NCBI RefSeq assembly: GCF_016236915.1
Contig: NZ_JAEHOK010000010.1
Location: 33,195 to 97,194, forward strand
DNA from: Salegentibacter maritimus
GTDB taxonomy: Bacteria; Bacteroidota; Bacteroidia; Flavobacteriales; Flavobacteriaceae
Direction of reading: 5' to 3'
Length of the DNA stretch: 64,000 nt
Shown in pieces: positions 26,090 through 35,819 of this stretch. The notes below the pieces were generated by a model. It searched no databases. It had not been told where the DNA came from and saw only the letters and a program-made list of their open reading frames with translations. The stretch's first letter is position 1. Each line of letters starts with the position of its first letter. A program made the translations under genes and the position numbers.

Positions 26090-27734
26090 TAGTGACATAT
26101 TCTCAATAAAAGCCAGGTTAAGGAGGCTTAAAAGAGATACAAATCGATGGTCAATTTTTACATTGGCCATCGTTCTTTTTATCACCTTACCGGTAATTGC
26201 TATTGCAGTAAAACTATTGGAGGGGCCCGGGGAAACCTGGTGGCATCTTGTAGATAATCTATTGGTAGACTACATAGGGAACTCCTTTTTTCTGATTTTT
26301 GCCTGTAGTTTGTTAGTGCTTATCACCGGGGTGGGTACAGCCTGGTTGGTAGCGCGTTTTGAATTTCCCTTTAGAAAACAACTGGAGTGGTTGCTTATAC
26401 TTCCATTGGCTATTCCATCTTACATCGTAGCCTATGCCTATGCCGGGGTGTTTGATTATGGCGGAAGCCTTGATCTTATTTTTAGATTTCTAAATCTGGA
26501 ATTTATTCGAATAGATATTATGAATAAATATGGGCTGGCCTATGTATTAAGTATTTCCCTTTTTCCTTATGTTTATGTTAGTTCGCGTGCCTTTTTCTTA
26601 AACCAGGCAGGAAATTTACTGGAAGCTTCAACGATGTTGGGGGTGGGAGAGTTTAAATCTTTTTTTAGACTTATGTTGCCATTGGCAAGACCGGCAATTA
26701 TTGCGGGACTCATATTGGTACTCATGGAGGTTTTAAATGATTATGGTGCGGCACAGTATTTTGGAGTTAATACTTTTACAACCGGTATTTTTAGGGCCTG
26801 GTTCTCTCTGGAAGAACCGGAAACTGCTGTTTACCTTTCAGCATTACTCATCTTTATAGTTTTTGCATTAATTTTAATCGAGAAATGGCAGCGAAAAAGT
26901 GTTCAGGTTTCCGGAAATAGGGCTTCCAGATATATTCATAGAAAAACCGGTACCCGACTAATGCAAAACCTAAAGTTTTTATTGGTATTAATTCCCGTAA
27001 TCTTAGGCTTTTTTATTCCTGTGGCGCAATTAGGCTATTGGGCATTTTTAACGGCCGAACAAGTGTTCGATTTTAATTTTATTCAACTTTCATTACAAAG
27101 TTTTGGGATAGCTTTCATCACCTCTTTGGTAACGGTGCTTTTTGCTACCTTACTCATTTATTTTGCTAAATGGAGTAATACCAGCGGAATTAAAAGTATA
27201 TCTAAATTTGGGGTTTTAGGTTATGCAATTCCCGGAGCTGTTGTGGCCATTGGGATTATGATTCCTACGCTTGCTTTCGATAAATGGTTTATAGTTACGA
27301 TGGATTCACTTTTTGGAATTAAAACCGGATTTTTATTTAACGGTACCCTGGTGGCACTGGTCTATGCCTATAGCGTTAGATTTATGGCGGTAGCGCATAA
27401 CCCAATAGAATCTACCGCTTTAAAAGTAAGTAATAGTATACCAGATTCGTCTAAGATGCTGGGTGTGGGAAACTTTAAGACCTTTTTTAAAATAGAGTTT
27501 CCACTTATTAAAACCGGGATTTTAAGTGCGATGATATTGGTGTTTATTGATGTATTAAAAGAACTACCGCTTACGTTAATTTTAAAACCTTTTCATATTA
27601 ACACACTCGCAGTGAAGGCTTTTGAATATGCAAGCGATGAAATGGTTATGGAGGCTGCCATTCCTTCATTATTTATTATCTTCACGGCAACAATTCCGGT
27701 GATATTTTTGAATAAATTATTGATAAAAGACTAG
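26070..27734 (+). CDS. Ferric-iron ABC transporter permease, two fused domains (FbpB type)
   Basis: The 554-residue permease has about twelve membrane helices in two homologous halves. Each half bears an EAA-type loop that contacts the ATPase: EASTMLGVGEFKSFFRLMLPLARPAII in the first and DSSKMLGVGNFKTFFKIEFPLIKTGIL in the second (shown here as split motifs). This is the FbpB/FutB architecture for ferric-iron import across the inner membrane. The ATG at 26070 follows a TTG at 26067 and lies inside the end of the binding-protein gene, so translation is coupled. The ATPase gene begins 2 bases after the stop. Confidence 0.92.
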   Translation: MKQAGNNSDIFSIKARLRRLKRDTNRWSIFTLAIVLFITLPVIAIAVKLLEGPGETWWHLVDNLLVDYIGNSFFLIFACSLLVLITGVGTAWLVARFEFPFRKQLEWLLILPLAIPSYIVAYAYAGVFDYGGSLDLIFRFLNLEFIRIDIMNKYGLAYVLSISLFPYVYVSSRAFFLNQAGNLLEASTMLGVGEFKSFFRLMLPLARPAIIAGLILVLMEVLNDYGAAQYFGVNTFTTGIFRAWFSLEEPETAVYLSALLIFIVFALILIEKWQRKSVQVSGNRASRYIHRKTGTRLMQNLKFLLVLIPVILGFFIPVAQLGYWAFLTAEQVFDFNFIQLSLQSFGIAFITSLVTVLFATLLIYFAKWSNTSGIKSISKFGVLGYAIPGAVVAIGIMIPTLAFDKWFIVTMDSLFGIKTGFLFNGTLVALVYAYSVRFMAVAHNPIESTALKVSNSIPDSSKMLGVGNFKTFFKIEFPLIKTGILSAMILVFIDVLKELPLTLILKPFHINTLAVKAFEYASDEMVMEAAIPSLFIIFTATIPVIFLNKLLIKD

Positions 27735-27735
27735 T

Positions 27736-28722
27736 ATGCTAAGCCTGGACTCCATTTCTAAAAGCTTTGATAAAGGTAGAAATTTTGCCTTAAAGGAGGT
27801 TTCTTTTAATTTAGAAAAGGGAAATGTTTGTGCTATTGTTGGTGAAAGCGGAAGCGGAAAAACAACCCTGGTTCGGCTTATTGCGGGCTTGGAAAGGCCA
27901 GATCACGGTAGCATTGTGCTAAATGGTAAAGAGCTGTCTTCGGTCAATAAACTAGTGCCGCCCGAAAAACGGAAAATAGGTTTGGTTTTCCAGGAATATG
28001 CTTTATTTCCCCACTTTAACCTTTTAAAAAATGTAACCTACGGGATTTCTAAGCTTAAGAATAAAAAAGAACGCGCCCTGGAGATGTTGGATTTGGTTGG
28101 CCTAAGCGGATTGGAAAAACGTTATCCGCATCAACTTTCAGGAGGACAGCAACAACGAGTTGCCCTGGCCCGGGCTTTGGCGCCAGAGCCTTCTTTGTTG
28201 ATTTTAGATGAACCCTTTAGCAATCTTGATGCGATGCTAAGAATGCAGTTGCGTAGCCAGGTGTTTGAAATTATCAAGAAAACTGGCGTTACCGCAATTT
28301 TTGTGACTCACGATACGCAGGATGCTCTTTCTGTGGCCGATGAAATTCTTATTCTTCAACACGGAAAAGTAATTCAAAAAGACCAGGCTTCAAACTTGTA
28401 TACAAAACCTAATTCGGTGTATGTGGCTTCTCTTTTTGGAAATACTATTCAACTAAATAAAGAATTACAAACCGCTTTTAATTGTCCTTTAAACCCCAAT
28501 TGTAATCATGCTATACGCAACGAAAACCTTAGTATTAACGAGGAATGCGAGTATATTACCCATGCCAGGGTTTTGAAGAAAACCTTTATGGGGAATACCA
28601 CCCAATTGTTGTTAAAGTTAGACAACGGTCATCAGGTTTCGGTGGTTACTAAAGAGACTCATGTGGCCGATAGGATAAAGATTGGCTTTAATTCTACCGA
28701 TGTACTCGAATTTGGTAGCTAA
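27736..28722 (+). CDS. Ferric-iron ABC transporter ATPase (FbpC type)
   Basis: The 328-residue ATPase has Walker A GESGSGKTTL, Q-loop VFQEYALFPH, signature LSGGQQQRVALARAL and Walker B LLILDEPFSNLD, followed by a switch histidine in FVTHD. The C-terminal 110 residues are a TOBE-like regulatory domain and include three cysteines (NCPLNPNCNHA), which may bind metal; this is an inference. It energises the adjacent permease. It ends the importer operon. The palindromic segment before guaB lies 30-48 bases downstream. Confidence 0.93.
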   Translation: MLSLDSISKSFDKGRNFALKEVSFNLEKGNVCAIVGESGSGKTTLVRLIAGLERPDHGSIVLNGKELSSVNKLVPPEKRKIGLVFQEYALFPHFNLLKNVTYGISKLKNKKERALEMLDLVGLSGLEKRYPHQLSGGQQQRVALARALAPEPSLLILDEPFSNLDAMLRMQLRSQVFEIIKKTGVTAIFVTHDTQDALSVADEILILQHGKVIQKDQASNLYTKPNSVYVASLFGNTIQLNKELQTAFNCPLNPNCNHAIRNENLSINEECEYITHARVLKKTFMGNTTQLLLKLDNGHQVSVVTKETHVADRIKIGFNSTDVLEFGS

Positions 28723-28749
28723 ATTTCCCCTAAAGTAATTTTCTGATAA

Positions 28750-30291
<1,542 letters not shown>

Positions 30292-30314
30292 ATACGTTTA
30301 CTTTTATCACAATA

Positions 30315-30354
30315 AAAAAGTCCCCGTAAGTTTTAAAACTTACGGGGACTTTTT
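30315..30354. terminator. Perfect bidirectional terminator after guaB
   Basis: AGTCCCCGTAAGTTTT at 30319-30334 is followed at once by its exact complement (30335-30350), flanked by A-runs and T-runs. Confidence 0.93.
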
Positions 30355-30461
30355 ATAAGGAGTAAAGTCTTTATTAAGTTAAAGCTTGTTTCAACCTGTA
30401 TCACCAATTAAGTGTCATGTTGCAAGCAGGTTGTAACAAACTTCAATTATTTTAAAAGGCA

Positions 30462-30989
30462 CTATTCTTTGTTTGTGCCGGCCGCTTTGGGTTCTACTCC
30501 CATTTTAGACATCACTTTTTCGGTAATATCATATTCTTCTGCCGAAAATGCGAGGTTGTTGCCACCTGCGTGAAAGATTTGGGTGAATCCTTCTGCGGCA
30601 ATTACCTGGCGCATTGCGGCGTCAATTTTCTCATAAAGTGGTTTGGTAAGCTCGTTTCTTCGCATTTGCATCATTAATTGTGCTCTTTGCCTAAACTGCT
30701 TTATTTGGTTTTCGAGTTCAATAATTTCAGATTCGCTTTCCTGGCGGGCTTCAGCAGCAAGGCTTTCGGCATTGGCCTGGTATTTTTTTACAAGGGTGTC
30801 GTATTGTTTTACATTAGTTTGGAAGTCTTGCTGTAATTTTTTGTCGTAGGCTTCCAGTCCTTTATTTACTTCTTCCATTTCAGGCATTTGGGAAAGAATG
30901 TAATCGGTATCTATAGTTCCTATCTTGCTTTGGGCACTAGCAAAAATGCTAAAAGTTAAAAAGGCAATTATTAAACTGCTTCGTATCAT
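30462..30989 (-). CDS. OmpH/Skp-family periplasmic chaperone
   Basis: The 175-residue protein has a signal peptide (about 1-19, ending ASAQ) and then KIGTIDTDYILSQMPEM, the OmpH/Skp opening strand. Residues about 35-130 are strongly charged and heptad-like, forming the long coiled-coil tentacles that cradle unfolded outer-membrane proteins. It acts in the periplasm. A TATATTTG promoter lies directly upstream. The C-terminal tail (GVEPKAAGTNKE) is short. Skp-like and OmpH-like names are both used for this family; many flavobacteria carry several copies. Confidence 0.9.
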   Translation of the reverse strand: MIRSSLIIAFLTFSIFASAQSKIGTIDTDYILSQMPEMEEVNKGLEAYDKKLQQDFQTNVKQYDTLVKKYQANAESLAAEARQESESEIIELENQIKQFRQRAQLMMQMRRNELTKPLYEKIDAAMRQVIAAEGFTQIFHAGGNNLAFSAEEYDITEKVMSKMGVEPKAAGTNKE

Positions 30990-31006
30990 AATAAAATTGT
31001 TTTTGG

Positions 31007-31014
31007 CAAATATA
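31007..31014 (-). promoter_or_regulatory. Promoter -7 element of the OmpH-family gene
   Basis: On the minus strand it reads TATATTTG, 18 bases before the start codon. Confidence 0.6.
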
Positions 31015-31057
31015 ATAGCAGCTTTTAATTATTCATATTAAAATGTGAAACTATTTC

Positions 31058-31507
31058 TTAATCTAACACGCTTTGGTTGTTTTCTACAAAATTTTTAAAA
31101 TCTTTCATATATTGATTAGTCTGTTTTTTAAAAGCGCCCGGCATAAATAAGCCCATGAGCTTCATAAAACCACTAAAAATAAACTCGTTTTGTGATATCC
31201 AAAGCGTATGGTTCTCTTCAGTTTCTTTAAAACTATTTTTCTGAATATTATAGACGCCTTTGGCCGAATAGTTTGCGTGAAAAATAGCCGGAAGCTTATT
31301 TTCTACAATGGTCTCTACCATTTCAATTTCTCGCTTTCCCATTTTATATATTAGCATATTTTTGGAGCCTTTATCTCCTAAATTTCCGGAAATAGGTGTC
31401 ATAGAGATAAATCCGCGCTGCCAATGCTTCATGTTATCTGGATTGCTAAATTTTTTAATTACTTCGGGCAGGGGCTTTTTAATTTTAATTTCACTGGTAT
31501 ATTTCAT
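31058..31507 (-). CDS. SRPBCC (START-like) family protein
   Basis: The 149-residue protein resembles the polyketide cyclase/START-like fold: MKYTSEIKIKKPLPEVIKKFSNPDNMKHWQRG at the N-terminus (split), a central beta-sheet and a long C-terminal helix ending MKDFKNFVE. Such proteins bind hydrophobic ligands or lipids; the ligand here is unknown. No signal peptide or membrane segment is seen. It lies on its own, upstream of the OmpH gene on the same strand with a 68-base gap. Function remains open. Confidence 0.78.
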   Translation of the reverse strand: MKYTSEIKIKKPLPEVIKKFSNPDNMKHWQRGFISMTPISGNLGDKGSKNMLIYKMGKREIEMVETIVENKLPAIFHANYSAKGVYNIQKNSFKETEENHTLWISQNEFIFSGFMKLMGLFMPGAFKKQTNQYMKDFKNFVENNQSVLD

Positions 31508-31721
31508 ATTAAAAGCTTTTTATGGAACTTGAATAAAACAATTAATAAATACTTCATTTAAAGATACTTAAGAAAATTCAATTATATACTTATAATTTTT
31601 GCTTACTTGTAATCGTTTAAATATAAGCTTGTAGAACCTAAATGAATTCTTATTTTTGCTTACCGGCAATTTACAGGCTCTTAGATATTTAATAATGGTA
31701 TGTATATTGTTAGTGCAATAA

Positions 31722-32591
31722 TTGAAAATGTTGAAAATAGTACCTGTATTTATAGTTTTTTTACTAAGCGGTTTTATGCTTGCGGGTTGTTCCTATCTTG
31801 AAAAAGAGGATGATAGGGAAGTTGTGGTAAGGGTTAATGATACTTATTTGTATAAGGAAGATATTAATGCCTTAATCAATGAAAATACTTCTGCAGAAGA
31901 CAGTGCAATTATTGTTTCTAATTATATAAATAATTGGGCCACGCAGCAATTGCTTATAGATAGGGCACAATTAAATCTTCCGGAGAGTCAACTTAGGGAA
32001 TTTAAAGACCTTATAGAAAACTATAAGAATGAGCTTTATACCAGTGCCTATAAAGATGCGGTGGTAAGTAGGGAGTTAGACAGTACTTTGTCTATTGAAG
32101 AAAAGCAGTCATACTTTGAAGAGAATAAAGGAAATTTTAAGCTTTCAGACGATTTATTGAAACTAAGATATGTAAGCCTGGCTCCAAAAAATACCAAAAT
32201 AGATGAAATAGCCTCTTACTTAACTAGCTTTGAAGAAGAGGATATAGAGGAACTTGAGAAAATTTCACTTCAGTTTAAGAATTATTCTCTAAACGATTCG
32301 GTTTGGGTAAAGTTAAAAACGGTATACAATAAAATTCCTGCGCTCACCATAGAGCATAGAGATAAACTTTTAAACAAATCTAATTTTCTTCAGGTAGAAG
32401 ATTCATTAGGCGTATATTTGATTTTTATAAAAGATGTGTTGGAGCGTGGGGAAGATGCGCCCTTTGAATATGCCGAGCCAACAATTGAGAAAATTTTGCT
32501 GAATAAGCGAAAATTAAACCTGATAAAAGAACTTGAAAAAGATATTACAAAAGATGCAATTAAAAATGAAGAATTTGAAATCTATAATTAA
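31722..32591 (+). CDS. SurA/PpiC-like lipoprotein without a clear isomerase domain
   Basis: The 289-residue lipoprotein has its lipobox at MLAGC. Residues about 35-150 resemble the SurA N-terminal chaperone helices (VVVRVNDTYLYKEDINALI, NWATQQLLIDRAQLNL). The segment that should hold a parvulin domain (LLKLRYVSLAPKN onward) lacks the usual GG and F-x-x-A-F motifs, so prolyl isomerase activity is doubtful. It overlaps the following surA-like gene by 26 bases, so the pair is coupled and likely works together on outer-membrane protein folding. An alternative start at 31728 is possible. Confidence 0.75.
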   Translation: MKMLKIVPVFIVFLLSGFMLAGCSYLEKEDDREVVVRVNDTYLYKEDINALINENTSAEDSAIIVSNYINNWATQQLLIDRAQLNLPESQLREFKDLIENYKNELYTSAYKDAVVSRELDSTLSIEEKQSYFEENKGNFKLSDDLLKLRYVSLAPKNTKIDEIASYLTSFEEEDIEELEKISLQFKNYSLNDSVWVKLKTVYNKIPALTIEHRDKLLNKSNFLQVEDSLGVYLIFIKDVLERGEDAPFEYAEPTIEKILLNKRKLNLIKELEKDITKDAIKNEEFEIYN

Positions 32592-34014
32592 AACCACCCG
32601 CTTGCTTTTAGCCATTTTATTTGGCTTTACCGGTTATGCTCAGGATGTAATTGTTACCGATAGTACGGCCATTCAGCCAGAAGATGAAATTGCAAAGAAT
32701 ACGGTTGCCCAGGAAAACAGTTCAGAGCGCAGAAAGGTAGATGGAATTGCCGCAGTAATTGGTGATTATATTATTCTGGACAGCGATGTAGACATGATGT
32801 ATAAGGATATGCAGAGCCAGGGAATGTCTACCGCTGATGTTACCGATTGCCAACTGGCAGGTTCTTTAATGGAAAATAAGTTGTATGCACACCACGCTAT
32901 CCAGGATAGTATTATTATTATGGATGCCGAAGTAAATAATTATATAGACCAACAAATTTCTGAAATGGTTCGCCAGGTAGGTTCCATGGAAAAGGTGCTT
33001 GAGTTTTATAACAAAGAAAATGAAGCTGAATTTAGAAGTGAATTGTTCGAGCTAAACAAAGAGCGCCAATTGGCCAGTCGTATGCAGCAACGAATTATTG
33101 AAGGGGTAGAAATTACCCCAGAAGAAGTGAGGGCTTTTTATGAAAGTATTCCTGAAGATGAACGCCCGGTTTTTGGAGAAGAAATAGAGCTTAGCCAAAT
33201 TGTGATAAAACCTGAAATTCCCGAAAGTGAAAAACAAAAAGTAATAGATCGTTTAAATGAATTTAGGGCAGATGTCTTAGATAATGATGCGAGTTTTGCT
33301 ACAAAGGCAGTTTTATATTCACAAGATCCTGGGAGTGCCAGTGAAGGTGGCGCAATTTCGCTCTCCAGAAAAGATAATTTTGTAAAAGAGTTTAAAGATG
33401 TTGCTTTTAGCCTTCAGGAAGGTGAAGTAAGTGAGCCTTTTGAAACCGAATTTGGGTATCATATTATTCAAATAGATAGAATTAGGGGGCAAAATGTAGA
33501 TTTAAGACATATACTTCTTATTCCTGATGTGACCAATACCTCTGTTGAGGAGGCCAAGGCTAAGATAGATAGTATAAGAAAAAGGCTGGATGAAGGTGTT
33601 TTAGATTTTGCCGAAGCTGCTCGTGAATTTTCTGACCAGGAGGAAACTAGAGGAGATGGTGGTAAACTTATTAATCCACAAACAGGTAGTACTCGTTTTG
33701 AAGAACTTGCTCGAGTAGATCCTAAGTTATATCGAGAAGTTGGAGAATTACAGGAAGGTGAAATTTCTTTAAGGTTGCGTGATCAAGATAGAACAGGGCG
33801 TCCGTTTTTTAAACTGGTAAGAATAGATAAAAGAATTGCAGAGCACAAAGCTAACTATGCTAAAGATTTTTCTAAAATAAAAGAGTTGGCATTACGAGAT
33901 AAACAACTGGAAGCTATTGAGGAATGGCAGAAAGAAAAAATTGGGGATACTTACATTAAAGTAAACGGTAAGTTTAAAGATTGTGAGTATAGTAGTAACT
34001 GGTTAAAAAAATAG
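32566..34014 (+). CDS. surA: SurA-type periplasmic chaperone with two parvulin domains
   Basis: The 482-residue protein has a signal peptide ending GYAQ (about 1-25) and a SurA N-terminal region (about 45-165). The first parvulin domain (about 170-275) shows ELSQIVIKP, GSASEGGAISLSRKDNFVKEF and ETEFGYHIIQID. The second (about 280-385) shows DLRHILLIPD, with a more degenerate GGKL segment. It assists outer-membrane protein folding in the periplasm. The start at 32566 gives a normal signal peptide; the frame upstream is only the overlapped lipoprotein gene. The MoxR gene follows after 10 bases. Confidence 0.88.
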   Translation: MKNLKSIIKTTRLLLAILFGFTGYAQDVIVTDSTAIQPEDEIAKNTVAQENSSERRKVDGIAAVIGDYIILDSDVDMMYKDMQSQGMSTADVTDCQLAGSLMENKLYAHHAIQDSIIIMDAEVNNYIDQQISEMVRQVGSMEKVLEFYNKENEAEFRSELFELNKERQLASRMQQRIIEGVEITPEEVRAFYESIPEDERPVFGEEIELSQIVIKPEIPESEKQKVIDRLNEFRADVLDNDASFATKAVLYSQDPGSASEGGAISLSRKDNFVKEFKDVAFSLQEGEVSEPFETEFGYHIIQIDRIRGQNVDLRHILLIPDVTNTSVEEAKAKIDSIRKRLDEGVLDFAEAAREFSDQEETRGDGGKLINPQTGSTRFEELARVDPKLYREVGELQEGEISLRLRDQDRTGRPFFKLVRIDKRIAEHKANYAKDFSKIKELALRDKQLEAIEEWQKEKIGDTYIKVNGKFKDCEYSSNWLKK

Positions 34015-34024
34015 TTTTTTATCA

Positions 34025-34978
34025 ATGTCAGATGTTGCTCTTGTAGAAAATCTGGTGCGTAAACACCGCGATTTAAAAAACGAAATTGCTAAAACTATTG
34101 TAGGGCAGGATGTGGTTGTAGACCAAATCCTGCTTTCTATTTTTTCAGGAGGGCATTCTTTGCTTGTGGGGGTTCCCGGTTTGGCAAAAACTTTAATGGT
34201 AAATACCATTGCCAGGGTGCTGGGCCTTGATTTTAAAAGAATTCAATTTACGCCCGATTTGATGCCCAGTGATATTCTTGGTGCCGAAATCCTGGATGAG
34301 AACAGAACCTTTAAATTTATAAAAGGTCCGGTTTTTTCCAATATAATTCTTGCCGACGAGATTAACCGAACTCCGCCCAAAACTCAGGCAGCTTTACTGG
34401 AAGCCATGCAAGAAAGGTCTGTAACCGTTGCCGGGCATCATTACCGCCTGGCCAATCCTTATTTTGTACTGGCTACACAAAATCCAATTGAGCAGGAAGG
34501 GACTTATCCGTTACCAGAAGCACAATTAGACCGGTTTATGTTTTCTATCTTGTTGGAATATCCTAGTTTTAAGGAAGAAGTAGCTATTGTAAAAAGTACC
34601 ACAACAGATACAACCCAAAAAATAAACGCCTTATTTACTGCGGAAGAAATTGTGGAAATTCAGCAATTAATTCGTAGAATACCCGTGGCCGATAACGTGG
34701 TAGAATACGCAGTGAAACTGGTAGGAAAAACCAGGCCTAATACTGCCGAAGCTCCTGAACTTATAAGAAATTACCTCGATTGGGGAGCAGGGCCAAGAGC
34801 TTCACAAAACCTAATTCTTGCCGCAAAATCCCACGCTGCCGTAAATGGAAAGTTTTCACCAGATATAGAAGATGTGCAGGCAGTAGCTATAGGTATTTTA
34901 CGTCACAGAATCATTAAAAACTATAAAGCTGAAGCCGAAGGTATTTCTGAAGAAAAGATAATTCAAAACCTCTTATAA
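34025..34978 (+). CDS. MoxR-family AAA+ ATPase
   Basis: The 317-residue MoxR ATPase has Walker A GVPGLAKT (about 40-48), Walker B ILADEINRTPP, sensor ATQNP and an arginine-containing lid domain (DWGAGPRASQNLILAAK). MoxR proteins act as chaperones that activate or assemble other proteins, commonly partnered with VWA-domain proteins. Here the usual DUF58/VWA/aerotolerance genes do not follow; only a small membrane-protein gene overlaps by one base at TAATG. It is cytoplasmic. The absence of partners in the window means its client is unknown. Confidence 0.92.
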   Translation: MSDVALVENLVRKHRDLKNEIAKTIVGQDVVVDQILLSIFSGGHSLLVGVPGLAKTLMVNTIARVLGLDFKRIQFTPDLMPSDILGAEILDENRTFKFIKGPVFSNIILADEINRTPPKTQAALLEAMQERSVTVAGHHYRLANPYFVLATQNPIEQEGTYPLPEAQLDRFMFSILLEYPSFKEEVAIVKSTTTDTTQKINALFTAEEIVEIQQLIRRIPVADNVVEYAVKLVGKTRPNTAEAPELIRNYLDWGAGPRASQNLILAAKSHAAVNGKFSPDIEDVQAVAIGILRHRIIKNYKAEAEGISEEKIIQNLL

Positions 34979-35286
34979 TGATTCAGCACTTTATTAATTA
35001 TAGAGTACTGGTTAGTATTGTTTTCTATATTTTATGGGGGAGTGATTTTATTACAAATGAGCTGGAACTAAGTAAAGAAGTAAGTACTTACTTCAATTGG
35101 ACTGCACTTGTGATGCTTTTTATATTCTGGTTGTTTATTTTATTTGATATAAGTAAGCAGAATTTAAAAGATAAAACTTTTTGGATACTCTCTATGTTTC
35201 TCCTGCCTTTCTTTTCTCCAATAGTTTATTTATTCAACAGAAAAAATTTGATACACCTTCAAAACAATAAGTTTAGAAGTTTTTAA
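34978..35286 (+). CDS. Small membrane protein
   Basis: The 102-residue protein has about three hydrophobic helices (about 8-22, 40-55, 68-86), the last followed by PFFSPIVYLFNRK. That PxxxPxxY arrangement resembles the phospholipase-D-nuclease N-terminal (PLDc_N) membrane hairpin, but the match is weak. Its ATG overlaps the moxR stop codon (TAATG), so it is translationally coupled to moxR. Function is unknown. A non-coding stretch of about 490 bases follows. Confidence 0.6.
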   Translation: MIQHFINYRVLVSIVFYILWGSDFITNELELSKEVSTYFNWTALVMLFIFWLFILFDISKQNLKDKTFWILSMFLLPFFSPIVYLFNRKNLIHLQNNKFRSF

Positions 35287-35778
35287 TGATAAAATACGTT
35301 TTATCGTCATTTAGGCCTTGTTGTAATATCATCTGTAAATTGGAGGTGATTCTATAACAGTTGTTATAATTCTGTAGTTTGCCAATTTCCATTCCGAGAT
35401 TTTAAAGTTTCGCTTGTAATAGTCCTCGTTCCTCTAAATAAGTAAAGTACTTCACTTAGAGCTACCAGTCAAATTCAGAAATAACTTAGACTTTTAAAAG
35501 ATATCAGGGTGAAGCCACTTTCAGTTTTAAACAAATAAACTTAAGGAATTGCTTTTTTAATCTCGCTGAGCTTATCAAGAATGGGTTTAAATTTTATTTT
35601 CTTCCCGGCAACGGATTATATTTTTTTTAATCTTATTAAGTTAATTTATTAAATTCATAAATTTCAACCTAATTATTAGTTTTAGTTGAATTTTAACTAT
35701 CTATAATTGCGAAATGAAAAATTATTTTCATTAAATTTTGATAATCACTTCTTATTTTCAAAATCCACTCGAAATCCT
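35287..35778. other. Gene-free stretch before acnA
   Basis: No convincing gene was seen. It holds a small palindrome TATAACA-GT-TGTTATA near 35353-35368 and, on the minus strand near 35540-35620, a 23-codon protein-like end (KKIKFKPILDKLSEIKKAIP then stop) without a start. The right part is very AT-rich leader sequence for acnA. Confidence 0.4.
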
Positions 35779-35786
35779 TATTTTTG
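35779..35786 (+). promoter_or_regulatory. Promoter -7 element (TATTTTTG) of acnA
   Basis: TATTTTTG matches TAnnTTTG and lies 33 bases before the ATG. It excludes an in-frame TTG start at 35784. Confidence 0.65.
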
Positions 35787-35819
35787 CTAGACTTTTTTAG
35801 AACTAAAATACATAATAAT

